Source of the DNA: Diphasiastrum complanatum | Lineage: Eukaryota; Streptophyta; Lycopodiopsida; Lycopodiales; Lycopodiaceae | Direction: 5' to 3' | Length of the DNA: 64,000 nt | Assembly (NCBI GenBank): GCA_029204225.1 | Contig: CM055110.1 | Coordinates: forward strand, 15,398,637-15,462,636 | In this document: in pieces, positions 34,904 through 46,008 of the stretch | Layout: each line of letters begins with the position of its first letter | How positions within the stretch are numbered: the first letter of the stretch is position 1 | Translations under genes and position numbers: made by a program | Notes under the pieces: model-generated | The model's input: the letters and a program-made list of their open reading frames with translations, nothing else | What the model was told of the DNA's origin: nothing | Database searches by the model: none

Positions 34904-37800
34904 ATGTGTTCCACAGATACATCTCAGTCACTGCGTTACACTATCCATCGTGATGTCCGATCTACAACGAATATCATGATCCTTCCTAGCACAAGCATGG
35001 TCACTGAATGGATGACCCTTGTGGAGCCTATGCTTACTGCAATGGGTATTCATGAGAGAGCCTTCTCGGGGAGAATCAACATGGATTTTATAACTCTTGC
35101 CTTCAGTACTTGGAAGGAGGAGAAATCCAAATTTTACATTACTTTCCAAGGAGCCACACACAAGGTGTGCGTGACTGAGACCACCCTTGCTGCCATAGGG
35201 ATAGCATCTAGTACTCAAGCCTCACCAAACCATAAGCAAGCCAAACAGGCTATTAAGCCTTATATTGACATTACCAATGATCTGCACTGGACTAATGACG
35301 ACTATATTCTAGAGGCCATTACTGATCCTACCTTAAGGCTGCTGCTCAGCTCCTCAACATTTTCCTGATGATTTTCAACCTCAGGAAAGACCGTATTACT
35401 TTCCAGATTTTGCATAACATAGTTGAGTCTCACGCCAAGATAGCCAAGGCTCCTCTGGAACCATATAACTGGTTTAAGACCGTCATTGGAGAGCTCAAAC
35501 GAGCCATCAAGAGCAATACCAAGCAACAATTTGTTGCTAGCCCTATGTTGTCACTCCTAGCAACCTCCAACCTTGAAAATAAAATCCATGGTTTTCGTAT
35601 GGATTCCGTGGTTTCTATCTATGAAGAAGCACCATCAGAGTCATCTCAACAAGCATCCAGCTCACATAGTTGACGTCGTCCATGCAGCGAGATCGTCATT
35701 CTTGACTCCCTTCCGCGTCACGACGTCATACTAGGCAAACATCTTCAGCTGCGCTTCCACCCCCTGTTGCTATTCGCACTGAACTACCTATTCCTCCCAC
35801 CTTTGATGCTTCCCTTGTCTATGCTTCCTCTCAAGGACAGTCTACACCATTGGGGCTACCATTCCCATCACAACTGCCCAGGCTGTCTCAACTGCACACA
35901 CATGAGCTGTTTCCCCAATTACCCAGTATTTCATGGACATGTTCGATGATTCTGACCCCGATGGGACCTCAGAAGTTTTTGTAATGCCCCAGAGCCATGC
36001 GCCCTTTGAACTCCAATCCCCTGGAAGAGGATTCGAATAGCTCCATGATACTACAACTGGTTTTGAAGACTCTTTTCAGATCAACCAGCGAGATCAATTT
36101 GAAGCTGCATCAACCACAATTCGGGTCAAGCAAACTGTCAAATCACCAAAGCAGTTCGACGCCACAGTACCTGAGGGCTATGAAGAAGAAGACTTCTTTG
36201 AAGAAGAAGAGTTACAGGCACTTGCTCCACGCCAACTAGGGATAGTACCACCAGGTCCTTCTGCTGCTACCACCTCCACAACAATAGATTCTGGTGATGC
36301 TCTCAGTTTAGTCTCAAGTCTTGCGCAAGTGATCCAGTTTATGCTGGATAAGAAAAAAGAAATGGAGCAGCACATCTCAGATATGGGATCTGAGAATACA
36401 CTCATTAGCCAGAAAGTGAATAAGTTGGACAAAGAATTAAAGATTGCCAAGCAACATGAAGCTAAGTCTGAAGATGAGAAGAAAAAGACATAACAATTGG
36501 CTGATCGCCTAGAGGATTATGTCAGTTTCCTGCAGAATGCCCTCACAATCACCCAAGACCAAGTGGACAGGGCCGTGCAGAATGCAAAGCAACAAGTGCA
36601 GCTGCCCAAGAGTCAACTGCAGATGGCTGAACAAGATCCCACATGTCTCCAAGGTGAATTAAATGCGACCACCCTTGAGCATGATGCGTATCTATAGATG
36701 CAAATACCTGATCATCCGGTAACTCCGACGAAAATCGCATATTTGTCAAAAAAGCTTGAAACCTATAAAGTTGCCCTTCAAGGATTACAAGGCCTCTTTG
36801 ATAGATTCAAGGGTGCAACTTCAACTGAGTTGGCAAAGGCCAAAGCAACCATCAACGAATATGAAAAGGCTATCGCTCAGGTGTTGGAAGTCGGGCCTCA
36901 AATTGCAGTTCTGGTCATGCTGTAGTTCTCCTCTCCGCATCAAGATGACGCATCTATGGATACAGGATTGGATTTGGGCATGGACTAGGGTGGAGCCCTT
37001 GAAGTTGCAGCAAAATAGCTAGTTCCACAAGCAATGCAACCAGGTCCGTACACCATTGCTCAGAAGACCAATCAACGTCGAGGACCAGATCCAGAGCTTT
37101 TTAGCGCAATATCCTCATAAGTCCTCGTCTGGTGGTTGGGTTCTCAAGTTTAAGACCTCTGAAATAGAGGCCGACAAAGAATTGGATAAAATACCCGCAT
37201 TGGGAGAGCAGCCAACTTGGAGAGTTAAAGTTTTTGAGAAAACTCCGGAATCCATCGGGAGTTATGTTGGCCAGCCCTTGCCGATTGCGAGTAGATCCAT
37301 ATTACGTTCCAATGCTGCATAGGAATAAGTGGAAGGATTTGGGTTGGCCATGGACAAAATTACTATCAATATGCCAAACTGGCCAATCATCTACCAACCT
37401 TACAGTTCCACCAGGCACTACAAGCATACCAGTGGGAGTATATACACTCTCTTGATCCAAAAGTGAGGCAATCGACGAATTTTGCAAAAGATTTCACTCT
37501 ATTGGCGTCCGTGGCAACACAATGGGATGATTGCCTTCCTCCTTTGGCATTCGATCCGAATAAGCCAATGGCGTCAGAGAGCATTTAAAATCAGCTGTCG
37601 GTGGCCAGATTGTATTTTCGTGCAGCAATGATGGGCGGCTCTTGAGAATTTCGATTCACAGCCCACCGTTGTTTTTTACCGTACAATTTATATTTCAACA
37701 CTGCCCGACTCGATTTCATGGCGAAGGTGCAGTCTCATTTAATAAAGATTCAACGTGAAGCAAATAAAAGCCCACAGGAACTACATCCCACAGGTGTCGT
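34904..37800 (+). pseudogene. Extra ORF after integrase, copy A (N-terminal domain, coiled coil, C-terminal domain)
   Basis: From ATG 34904: YTIHRDVRSTTNIMILPS, RAFSGRINMDFITLAFS, KFYITFQGATHKV and PLEPYNWFKTVIGE form a conserved N-terminal region (34904-35550, frame change at 35368). A Ser/Pro/Thr-rich linker follows, then acidic EEEDFFEEEE (about 36180), a Lys/Gln/Glu heptad coiled coil (about 36350-36920) and a C-terminal region (about 37060-37800) with GGWVLKFKTSEIEADKELD and a degraded FDPNKPMASE-like block. There are multiple stops and frameshifts. No signal peptide or membrane segment is visible. Position is as for env-like ORFs, but nothing supports an envelope function. Function unknown. 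Confidence 0.75.
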
Positions 37801-37820
37801 GGGACCGAGACCAGTTTTGG

Positions 37821-37830
37821 CGGGGGATAC
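37821..37830 (+). other. Polypurine tract, copy A
   Basis: cgggggatac directly precedes the TGTTGGAG start of the LTR, as in copies B and D. Confidence 0.8.
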
Positions 37831-38269
37831 TGTTGGAGGGTTTGCAGATCCCAAGGCAACCCTAATTCTAGCTAATAAGTGAGAGAGATTTGGCACCCTA
37901 TGTGTGTAAGTCCAACCCGATGATCACATAGAGATTTGATTAATTAGAAAGTTAATAAAAGGATTTTAGGCTTTTTTTTTGGGACTTTTAATGTTGCAGG
38001 GCCTAAATGTCAAGTTAGTGAATAAAGTTGAGTTTCCCTCCAATTTGGATGGTTCTTACTCTTTTTTAAATTTGAATAGTTAGGGAGGCAAAAATGGACC
38101 AATAGGATTCAGAGGCCAAGGTCCTCCTCTCTACTATGAAAAGAGACCAATTCGAGTTACCTATACATGTACATATCTTCATTTCAATAAAGCAGATTGG
38201 TTCTCTTGTGAAATGGATTTATGAATGTCCTTGCTCTCTATCACTTTTCCTCCATCTCTCATGCTTTTA
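37831..38269 (+). repeat. Partial LTR of copy A
   Basis: Matches the first ~440 bp of the LTR at 50612, ending inside it at CTCATGCTTTTA. The TATA region has an ACTATGAAAAG substitution relative to ACTATAAAAAG. Confidence 0.88.
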
Positions 38270-40013
38270 GTAATGCACCAAGTTCGTTCCGATGAGTAAT
38301 GCAATTTGCTTTTAAAGATTATCTATAGAAATTTCTTGAAATTTACTTGGATGACCTTGGAGTCCATCGCATAGATATAGACCACCTGGATCGATTGGAG
38401 AAAGTATTTGAAAGATGTCACAAGTATCAAATTTTTCTAAATCCAGAAAAATGCTAGATATGGGTTTCCCACGGAATTGTGCTTGGGCACGTGATATCAT
38501 GGCATGGCATTGTCACAGATTACTCTAAAATCAAGGTTATTGTGGAATTGCCACCGCCAACAACAATTCGTGGAGTTTATGTGTTTATGGGTCATGCGAA
38601 CTACTATCGAAATTTTATTATCTTCTTTGCGGATTTAGCAAGACCTATATACAAACTGACTATTGTTCCTATTCGGATAGTAGAGGTGTTAGAAGCCTTT
38701 GAAAAATAAAAAAAACATTAGCCTCAGCACCGATACTGCGTTCTCCAGATTGGACAATTGATTTTCATGTTCACACTGATGCCTCAAAATATGCAATTGG
38801 ATCAGTTTTGACGGAGAGGTGACTATAAGAAGGACTATCCAATACAATTTGCAAGCAGACAACTTACAGATCCAGAGAAGAACTATTCAACAACAGAACG
38901 TGAAGCATTAGCCATGATTTTTTCTGTACGGAAATTTTGCCATTACCTCATGGAAATGCACTTTGCAATTAATACTGATCACCAGTCGTTACTTTACTTG
39001 GTAAACAAGACGTGCAATACCAGGCGTATTGCAAGATGGTTACTGTCATTGACTGAATTTGACTTTCAAATTGTGGTTCGTAAGGGGAAGCAACATTATC
39101 TAGCCGACCACGTTTCACGAATTGAATTTGCACCAGTTAATATTGAAGTGGATGATGAATTACTAGCTGCTGTATTATTCTATGTAGAGGCAGTCCCTGA
39201 GTGGGCAGTGAATATTGTTGAGTATCTGATGCTAGGACAATCGAATGACTCTTTGACAAAAGTACGGAAGAGGCAATTGATTCATCAGGCTCAACCTTAT
39301 CAATTGATTGTAGGACAATTGTATCGTCGTGGATCAGACAATATTCTATGTAGATGTGTTTTACCACATGAAATATCAAATTTAATCACGTTTTCACATG
39401 ATGGCATGGGCGGAGGACACTTCTCTATAGATATTATTGTTTGCAAACTTTTGTAATTAGGTTGTTGGTGGCCTACGCTTCATAAGGACACAGAAAATTA
39501 AATTCAGACATATGATGTACACACTTTGTTAATCAAACGATAAAGTGTTTACTGGAAGATTTTTTTATTACACACAAATTTAGTACTCCTTATTATCCTA
39601 GAGGAAATGGCCAAGTTGAATCTTCCAATAAGAATCTCTGCACTATTATGACGAAAGCAGTTGAAGCGAGTCGATCTGATTGGAAACATAAACTGCATGC
39701 AGCATTATGGGCATTTAGAATTGCTTACAAAAGTAGTACAAATCAAACACCCTTTCAACTAGTTTATGGTCAAGATACTGTCATGCCGATTGAATTTTTA
39801 ATACCATCTTTATACATTACAGCAACAGAGCGGTTAAATGATGATAAGTCTTTACAACTACGTCATGAGGCATTGTACAAATTGTGTGAAACAAGATTGA
39901 TGGTAGTTCATGCGTTAGCTGCAGAGAAAGCCCGTCGTAAGGCATGGCACGATTGTCCTTTACACAAAAAGAATCTAAAAGAAGGAGATCTAACACTGAT
40001 GTATAAAACCAAG
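38270..40013 (+). pseudogene. Gypsy copy A2: RT end, RNase H, deleted integrase
   Basis: Starts within RT (NAPSSF, then MQFAFKDYL and EIYLDDLG), continues through the RT thumb (LGHVISWHGIVTDYSKI, MGHANYYRNF), RNase H (FHVHTDASKYAIGSVL, then FAINTDHQSLLYLVN and YLADHVSRIE) and the spacer before integrase (NDSLTKVRKRQL). Around 39515 the sequence jumps from the integrase finger to HTLLIK, removing the first part of the core including the first catalytic Asp. The rest of the core (39600-40010) ends abruptly at 40013. Several stops and frame changes add to this. Confidence 0.83.
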
Positions 40014-41305
40014 CCTTGCTTCAGTCACAAAAGAAGAAGCACATACAAGCAAGAAGTCTATCTCTCCCACGAGTTTCAAAGTACTGATAAACCCTCTAGG
40101 AACTTACTTTCAGCTCAAACACAGTAATATGTGTGAAATGAAAGGTCTAAGACCTCAGAACACTCACTTCTATCCAATTCTACTTGATTGATAGTGAAAA
40201 TTGATGAAAATGGTGAAAAAGACAGATGTGTGCACACTTTGGCATATCCCATGAGTTGAGTAACCTCTCAAACTCTCCGATGGCCTAAAACTCTTCTAAA
40301 AACAAATCAAATTGATTTAGAAACAAAAGCAACACATTTTACTCTTTAATACCTATCCAATAAGCTATAGAACATCAAATTTGGATCATTCCTTGAGAAA
40401 TAGCACTCATTAATGAGGGCTGATTTCACACGTGTGAGCTCTTTGTCCATACAGAGCTCCACTGGATCAGATCAGCCTTGATTTGATCCACTTAAGATCC
40501 ACAAATTGTTTGTTTCTCAGCAAGTTTGAATCCCTCTCCAAAATCCGAGTTCCTGCAAGCAAAAACACTGATGATCTGATGTATACACCCTCACCTCTTC
40601 AAAGCATGAAGCTCTGATACCACGTGAAGTTTTTAGCATGTGTGAACTTCACCACACACCCTACAGGATCTTACTGAGGTGTTGTGATTGCACAAGATTG
40701 ATCAAAGAACAGTATGCTTGAAAAATCTAAGGCAAGAGCACAATGACATACATCTAATGAAAAAATCTAACTCTTCACTATGAGAAATGAATGTCATAAA
40801 TAATTCTAAGTGTTCAGTATGAGAAAAAGAGGCTGCTCTTGGGTAGAGAGAGAAAATCAGACATAGAAAACTCGAGTAGAGAGAGAATGAGTCCAAAACA
40901 CCAAAATCTCAATATTCACCATATGGCAAAACATGCCCAGCTTTCCCTACATGAGAGAGACTCGAATTCCTACAGTGGAGTTGCATGGAAAGTCCACTTA
41001 ACTGAACTAATTCACCTACCAGAGATCCACATGTGTAACTGCATGCATGGATGTTGCATGTACTGCATGTCAACTCATAAAACTGCCTAGACATGTGTAG
41101 ATCACTGAAACTACTTTGCATGTTGCATGCACTGATTGCATGTGGCTTGCATGCATACAGTAAGACTTTGCATGCTATCTAAACATCTGCATGTCATCAT
41201 AATTGAAACTATCTAACTCAAATTCGAGCTGCATTAGAAGGATATGTGTTCAATTCACACTCCTTTTATGTACAACATGAATTTTAGTGGAAATCACCAT
41301 GGACA
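40014..41305 (-). mobile_element. Minus-strand LTR retrotransposon fragment: leader, PBS and LTR
   Basis: A primer site (TGGTATCAGAGC, minus, 40622-40611) is preceded on the minus strand by an LTR-like segment (41305 to 40625, TGTCCATGG to AACTTCA) and followed by ~600 bp of noncoding leader. No gag or pol is present. The left edge interrupts gypsy integrase at 40013. The LTR start rests on a TTTGGGG purine run at about 41307-41315, so that boundary is tentative. Confidence 0.55.
40611..40622 (-). other. Primer binding site, initiator tRNA-Met type, minus strand
   Basis: Plus-strand gctctgatacca is the reverse complement of TGGTATCAGAGC. Two bases separate it from the LTR end. Confidence 0.8.
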
Positions 41306-41309
41306 TGAC

Positions 41310-41703
41310 CCCAAACTCGAGATAGGAAGATAATATTTTAATAATCTTCACAAGATAGTGTATGCATGTGTAGAGTTATCAATGACAATTCTATGAATAG
41401 TTGGTGCATGCATAGGACTCTATTCTAGGTGAATCTATGTATAGGGAACATAGGGCTATGCATGGCTATGTGCCCAGGATGCATTAGGCTCTATATAAGG
41501 GGTCCAAAGTCGCCCTACTCCTCATCATGGTTCTTGATTCATTTCTAGGCTCTCACTCTACATTCATGCTTCTTGTTCCTTGGCTTGGGGGTGAGGTTTC
41601 TAGAGATTGATTGGATGCTTCTACTTGGTTGGGTGGTTTCTCCACAATGCGTTATCCTTTTGTGTTTAGGATCTGTAAGCAGGATCTAAGGAGCTACCTT
41701 ATA
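41310..41703 (+). other. LTR-like noncoding segment, plus strand
   Basis: Contains a TATA-like CTATATAAGGGG at about 41490 and a ggttgggtggttt block at about 41618 that also occurs near the end of the 17300-17789 LTR candidate. Boundaries are not resolved. Confidence 0.35.
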
Positions 41704-42308
41704 CTAACCCTAGTTAGTAAGTGAGAGGGATTTGGCACCTTGTGTGTAAGTCCAACCCGATGATCACATAGAGATTTGATTAATTAGAAAGTTAATAAAA
41801 GGACTTTAGGCCCTTTTGTAGGACTTTTAATGTCGTAGGGCCTAAATGTCAAGTTAGTGAATAAAGCTGGGTTTCCCTCCAATTTGGATGGTTCTCACTC
41901 TTTTTTAAATTTGAATAGTTAGGGAGGCAGAAATGGACCAATAGGATTCAGAGGCCAGGGTCCTCCTCTCTACTATAAAAAGGGACCAATTCGAGTTTAT
42001 TGTGTTTGCTAATTACTAGATCTGATTGTTATTGGGATTGCATGTTTTTATACTTTTTATGAGGGAGAAAGGGAGAGAGAGAAAGAGTAAGCTATCTTCA
42101 TTATGGATGTAGTGTTAATGGATGTAGTGTTAATGCTTAGGGTTAGTGGATGGTAGAGTTAGATGTGAATCTTCCATTCATGCTGAAAGCTGAACTATGC
42201 TATCGCTCTCATGGGAATAAATCTATGCGTGACAACTAACTTCATCTCCTTGATGCTAGATTGACTAGATCTTGGGTTGAGGATAGGCAAGGAAAGAAAC
42301 CCACTACA
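41704..42308 (+). repeat. 5' LTR of gypsy copy B, truncated and internally deleted
   Basis: Lacks the first ~40 bp of the 740-bp LTR and ~117 bp after the TATA region (junction near 41999). Keeps CTACTATAAAAAG and the end CCCACTACA. Confidence 0.87.
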
Positions 42309-42312
42309 AATT

Positions 42313-42330
42313 TGGCGCTGTTGCCAAGGA
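42313..42330 (+). other. Primer binding site, tRNA-Asp type, copy B
   Basis: TGGCGCTGTTGCCAAGGA lies four bases after the LTR end. It closely matches TGGCGCCGTTGCCGGGGA, the complement of plant tRNA-Asp used by Athila-like gypsy elements. Confidence 0.82.
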
Positions 42331-43524
42331 GCTATGCCAATTTTTCAGTTTGCAACATGGTTGTTGGATGGTTAGCTTGCATTAGACATCTTGTCGTGGC
42401 ATGAATAGTGTTAAATCTGCATTTAGGGTTAGTTTGGGAGTGATTTTGCCAGATTTGAATGAATTTGCGTGTTTGAAATCTAATCTTGATTGTAAAACAA
42501 GGAAAGCTATTTAGATCACCAATCTTAAGATCCATTTGGATCTGAGATATCAGAAAAAAACAACAACAATTGGACAAATATGTCAGATTTAGATCAAAAG
42601 GAGACAAAAATCATCATCAATGCTGATACTTTTTTCTCTCTTTTAAGAAACGTTCAACGAGTTGTAGGCACCTTCAGGTTTGATCACAAAATCTTCAGTT
42701 TGAAGGGCGAACAATCCTTCCCAGTAGATTTCCAGAAACATCAGAAAAACCACCAAAAAATATCAAAAAATTATCAAAACCCTAAAAATACAAAAAAAGA
42801 ACCTTTGTCGGATTCACTGTACATAGGTGTGATTCAGATCTATCTACTACCAGGTCAACAAAGAATAATATCAGAAATAGAAGGTTTCAAGAAGGATCAA
42901 TTGTCATATTTTTTTCAAAAAAGTTTTTTTTTGACAAAAATACAAGTATTACTCTTGATTCTTCACCAGAACCTTCGTCGAGTTTTCAGATCATTCTATT
43001 TATAGTAATTTACTATTTTTGAGTTTGAAAAACATTCATTCTATCCGGATCATAGAAAATCTCTATTTTCACCCTCGTCAAACTATAGAAACTGTGCTTT
43101 TATATGCCAAAAACTACCCTAGCTTTATCTGTGTCAGATTCTGAGTCTGAGAGTTTGGCGAAGGTTATTTCCATAGAATTTGTCAGAAAAGTTTGATTAG
43201 AGAGTTTTTTTAATAAAAAATAGCACTGTTGAACCTTCGCTAGGTCAGCCTTCGCCTAAGTAATCTTTGCTAGTTCTATTTTTAGGTTCTGATTTTCCAG
43301 ATCAAGTCCCTGTCAAATTTTGGGTCAAATCTGATACAGTTTGATTTTGATTCTGAGAATTTTTCATTTTTGAGAAGTATCGATTGATTGATTTTAGGAA
43401 TCTTTTTCACGTTATAGAAATCTGATTCTTGTCAAGTGGAAGAGATCTAGCAGATCTGATCTGAGATAGTTTTGGTTGAAAATCTAGATCCAATCTCATT
43501 GTCTGCGTGATTTAATCTGTAAAG
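42331..43524 (+). other. Untranslated leader, copy B
   Basis: 1.2 kb without gag coding sequence. It carries CTTCGCC-type motifs (about 42975, 43158, 43233 and 43249). A 141-codon open stretch at 42580-43005 is not conserved as an ORF in copy C, so it is probably not a gene. Confidence 0.6.
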
Positions 43525-44890
43525 ATGGCTGCCACTGGAGGTGCTCCTCAGAAAGTTAATCCAATCATTGTTAGGAGAGCACCTCTTTTGGATCTACCCG
43601 AATACAATGGATTAACAAATCTAGTTAGATTTCTTCAGATCTAATTTGAATCTTGTGAAGTCTATGGCAAAGTTTTTTCCCAAGATAAACTTAAGCTTTT
43701 TCCGGTGGCCTTAATAGGCGCAGCACAAGATTGTACTATAATCAAGATGAAACTGAACGTACAGATTGGGAGACTGTTTAACGAGCCCTTATCACACGGT
43801 TCAAACCTCAAAAGATTATGGAACACCCTTTTCTACTTCTAAGTAAAATCAAAATGGGAAAGCAAAAAATTGTTCAAAATTATATTGAACAGGTAAAACC
43901 TCTCAGATCTGAGTGCGAACCTGAGCTGATTAACGAAAATGCCATGATTATGTGGTTTTTGTCAGAATTACCTAGAAGGATCAAACGTGAGCTGAAATGC
44001 CATAATGAGTACACAGTCTTGCAAAATGCTATGGATGATGCAATTTAGGAGGAGGATGAAGATTCAGACGATGAAAATTCAGTATATTGTCTTATACAGC
44101 AGGGCAGACCACTACGACATCCACCACTATTGCATCAACAAATGTCAACGCTACTGTAGAAATGATGCTCAATGAGTTCAAAAAACTCGGGAAGAACCAG
44201 CAGAAGCAATTGGAAAAGTTGCAGTCACAATTTGATGAGAAGGTGAAAGCATTGGAAGATTTTTCATGGACAAGCGAACAAGGAACCTGAGAAGTTTGCA
44301 AAGACTTTTCCTGCCAGAGAAAATGTCTAGTGTTCTATTTGTACAGGAAATCACACAATGAATGAGTGTCCTCAATTGAAAAAACAAATGGAAATTAGTA
44401 TATGCCAGTTGTGTAATTCGCCTAATCATGAGACTATTTTTTACAGCTTCAATCCTCGGATAATTCAGCAACGGTATGCCCAGATGGGATATCGAGAACC
44501 ACACTATGGAGGAAATCTGACAGCTAGACCTCGTCAATCTACTCTTGGATACCCGGAACAGTTAGCCTTACCTGCCCCACCAAAGCACCCCGCTCCTCCT
44601 GCCAATTTGATGGAACCAGAACCTTACAAAAGTGCAGAGCAATGGAACTATGGTAATGATCAAGAAGGTGGATCTTCAGAAAAATATGCTATTTATGCTG
44701 TCGCGCAACAACAAGCATCTAGAAATTGGACCAGAGCACCACTTGGATGTTTTTCATGTGGAGAAAATCACAGAGTTGCAGAATGTCCAAATAAAAAAAA
44801 ATTTGTACCATTCTGTCGTGGCTGTGGTTATGGGCATTGCTATAAGGAATGTCCAGCAAGACCGAAGCCACCACGGCTACAGCTCCTATA
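43525..44890 (+). pseudogene. Gypsy gag, copy B
   Basis: Starts MAATGGAPQKVNPIIVRRAP. The retrotransposon gag core follows (KLFPVALIGAAQD, FKPQKIMEHPFLLLSKIK, QNYIEQVKPLRSECE, MIMWFLSELPRRIKREL). Three cysteine modules come next: CSICTGNH-type (about 44330), CQLCNSPNHETIF (44403) and a tandem GCFSCGENHRVAECPNK plus FCRGCGYGHCYKECPARP near the end. Gag would form the particle core and bind RNA through the knuckles. In-frame TAA at about 43642 and further shifts disable it; copies C and D share the same layout. Confidence 0.85.
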
Positions 44891-45084
44891 AATTTGATAA
44901 CAATCAAGCAAAGACCAGTAGCTTAGAATAAACCAAGTGTACCCTTGATGGTGGTCACTAGAGCACAGAAGAAAGAACCGGTAGCAGACCCAGTACCTCT
45001 GCTGATTGTATACCATTAATTGATATACCAACAACATCTAGAGTCCATTGAAATCTTCATGCAGAAAGAAGAGGATATCAGGAT

Positions 45085-45970
45085 ATGAGGCAGCTGATTA
45101 AATATTTGCAAGAGGAAGAGGAGCTTGAAGCTGTTAGAGTAACAACCGAAGTTCATTCTTCACCATTGGAACCACCAAATAATTCACGTATAGATATGAA
45201 TGCTCAGTTGCAGCATCATGAAGAATCCTTCAAGATGACTGAATCAAAAGCGCAGCAAATAGAACTGTTCATGAATATTTTGTCTAGTAAGATCAATATT
45301 TTGTTGGGAGAGTTCCTGAAGTTGGTTCCAAAAGCAAAATAAGTATTGGCGCAAAAGTTAACTCAAGCTAAACCAGAAGTCCATCAAGAGCCACGTTTTT
45401 GTGCCGAATTTGAAGAATCTAATGAAGTACTCCATGTCGGAGCAGCTTGAAAAAGTGAGCCAAAAAATATCACCCTGCCGATACAGCATAGACAATTTCC
45501 TAATGAAATAGCCGTGTTAGATGGCGGTTCGGGAGTTAACCTGATTTCTACAAAGCTATGTGCGAAATGCGGCCTTACAAAGACAAAGCCTGCGACTTTT
45601 GCCATTAAGCTAGCTGATCAAACGATAGTTTGTCCGTGAGGAATGGTTGAAGATATACTTGTCAAAATTGTTGGAGTACAGTTTGTCATTACTTTCGTAG
45701 TAATGGACTTACTGGAAGCACCAAATATCTTCCGAGTCCTATTGGAACACCCATGGTTACTAGTTGCACAAGTAATTCATAACTGGGGTACAAGAACAAT
45801 CACTTTTGAAAATCGTGAACGTGCAGTGAAGGTTGATCCTGTAACTTGGACTATCAAACCGATGGTTCAAAAAGAGGATATTGATTCATCAACAATGAAT
45901 CATACTTGTGACCAACCAATAAAAAATTTGGAAGTTCATTACGACTCTCAAATCGATACTGTCAACTAGA
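45085..45970 (+). pseudogene. Gypsy aspartic protease region, copy B
   Basis: About 45440-45640 encodes AVLDGGSGVNLISTKLC, the retropepsin active-site loop, here DGGS where D-S/T-G is usual, followed by FAIKLADQTIV. An open frame at 45643-45969 continues with LLEHPWLLVAQVIHNWGT and TITFENRERAVKVD. Stops before and after the loop separate the pieces. The same DGGS reading in C and D suggests it is a family feature rather than a copy-specific mutation. Confidence 0.75.
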
Positions 45971-46008
45971 ATCAAGCTCTTGCAACGATTGAATGTATAG
46001 CAGGTTAT

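Larger units (their letters stand above)
32850..38269 (+). mobile_element. Gypsy copy A: 5'-truncated, integrase to partial 3' LTR
   Basis: Similarity to the family begins near 32855 (PNDSLTKV in the spacer before integrase) and runs through integrase, spacer, extra ORF, purine tract and the first ~440 bp of the LTR. Gag, protease, RT and RNase H are missing on the left. On the right the LTR is joined to RT sequence at 38269. Confidence 0.85.

Noticed and set aside
34904-37800. Extra ORF as a viral envelope gene
   Set aside because: No signal peptide, membrane helix or cleavage site is visible; position alone is not evidence.
42580-43005. 141-codon ORF in the gypsy leader
   Set aside because: The equivalent leader in copy C (51600-52030) does not keep the frame open, so it is a chance ORF.
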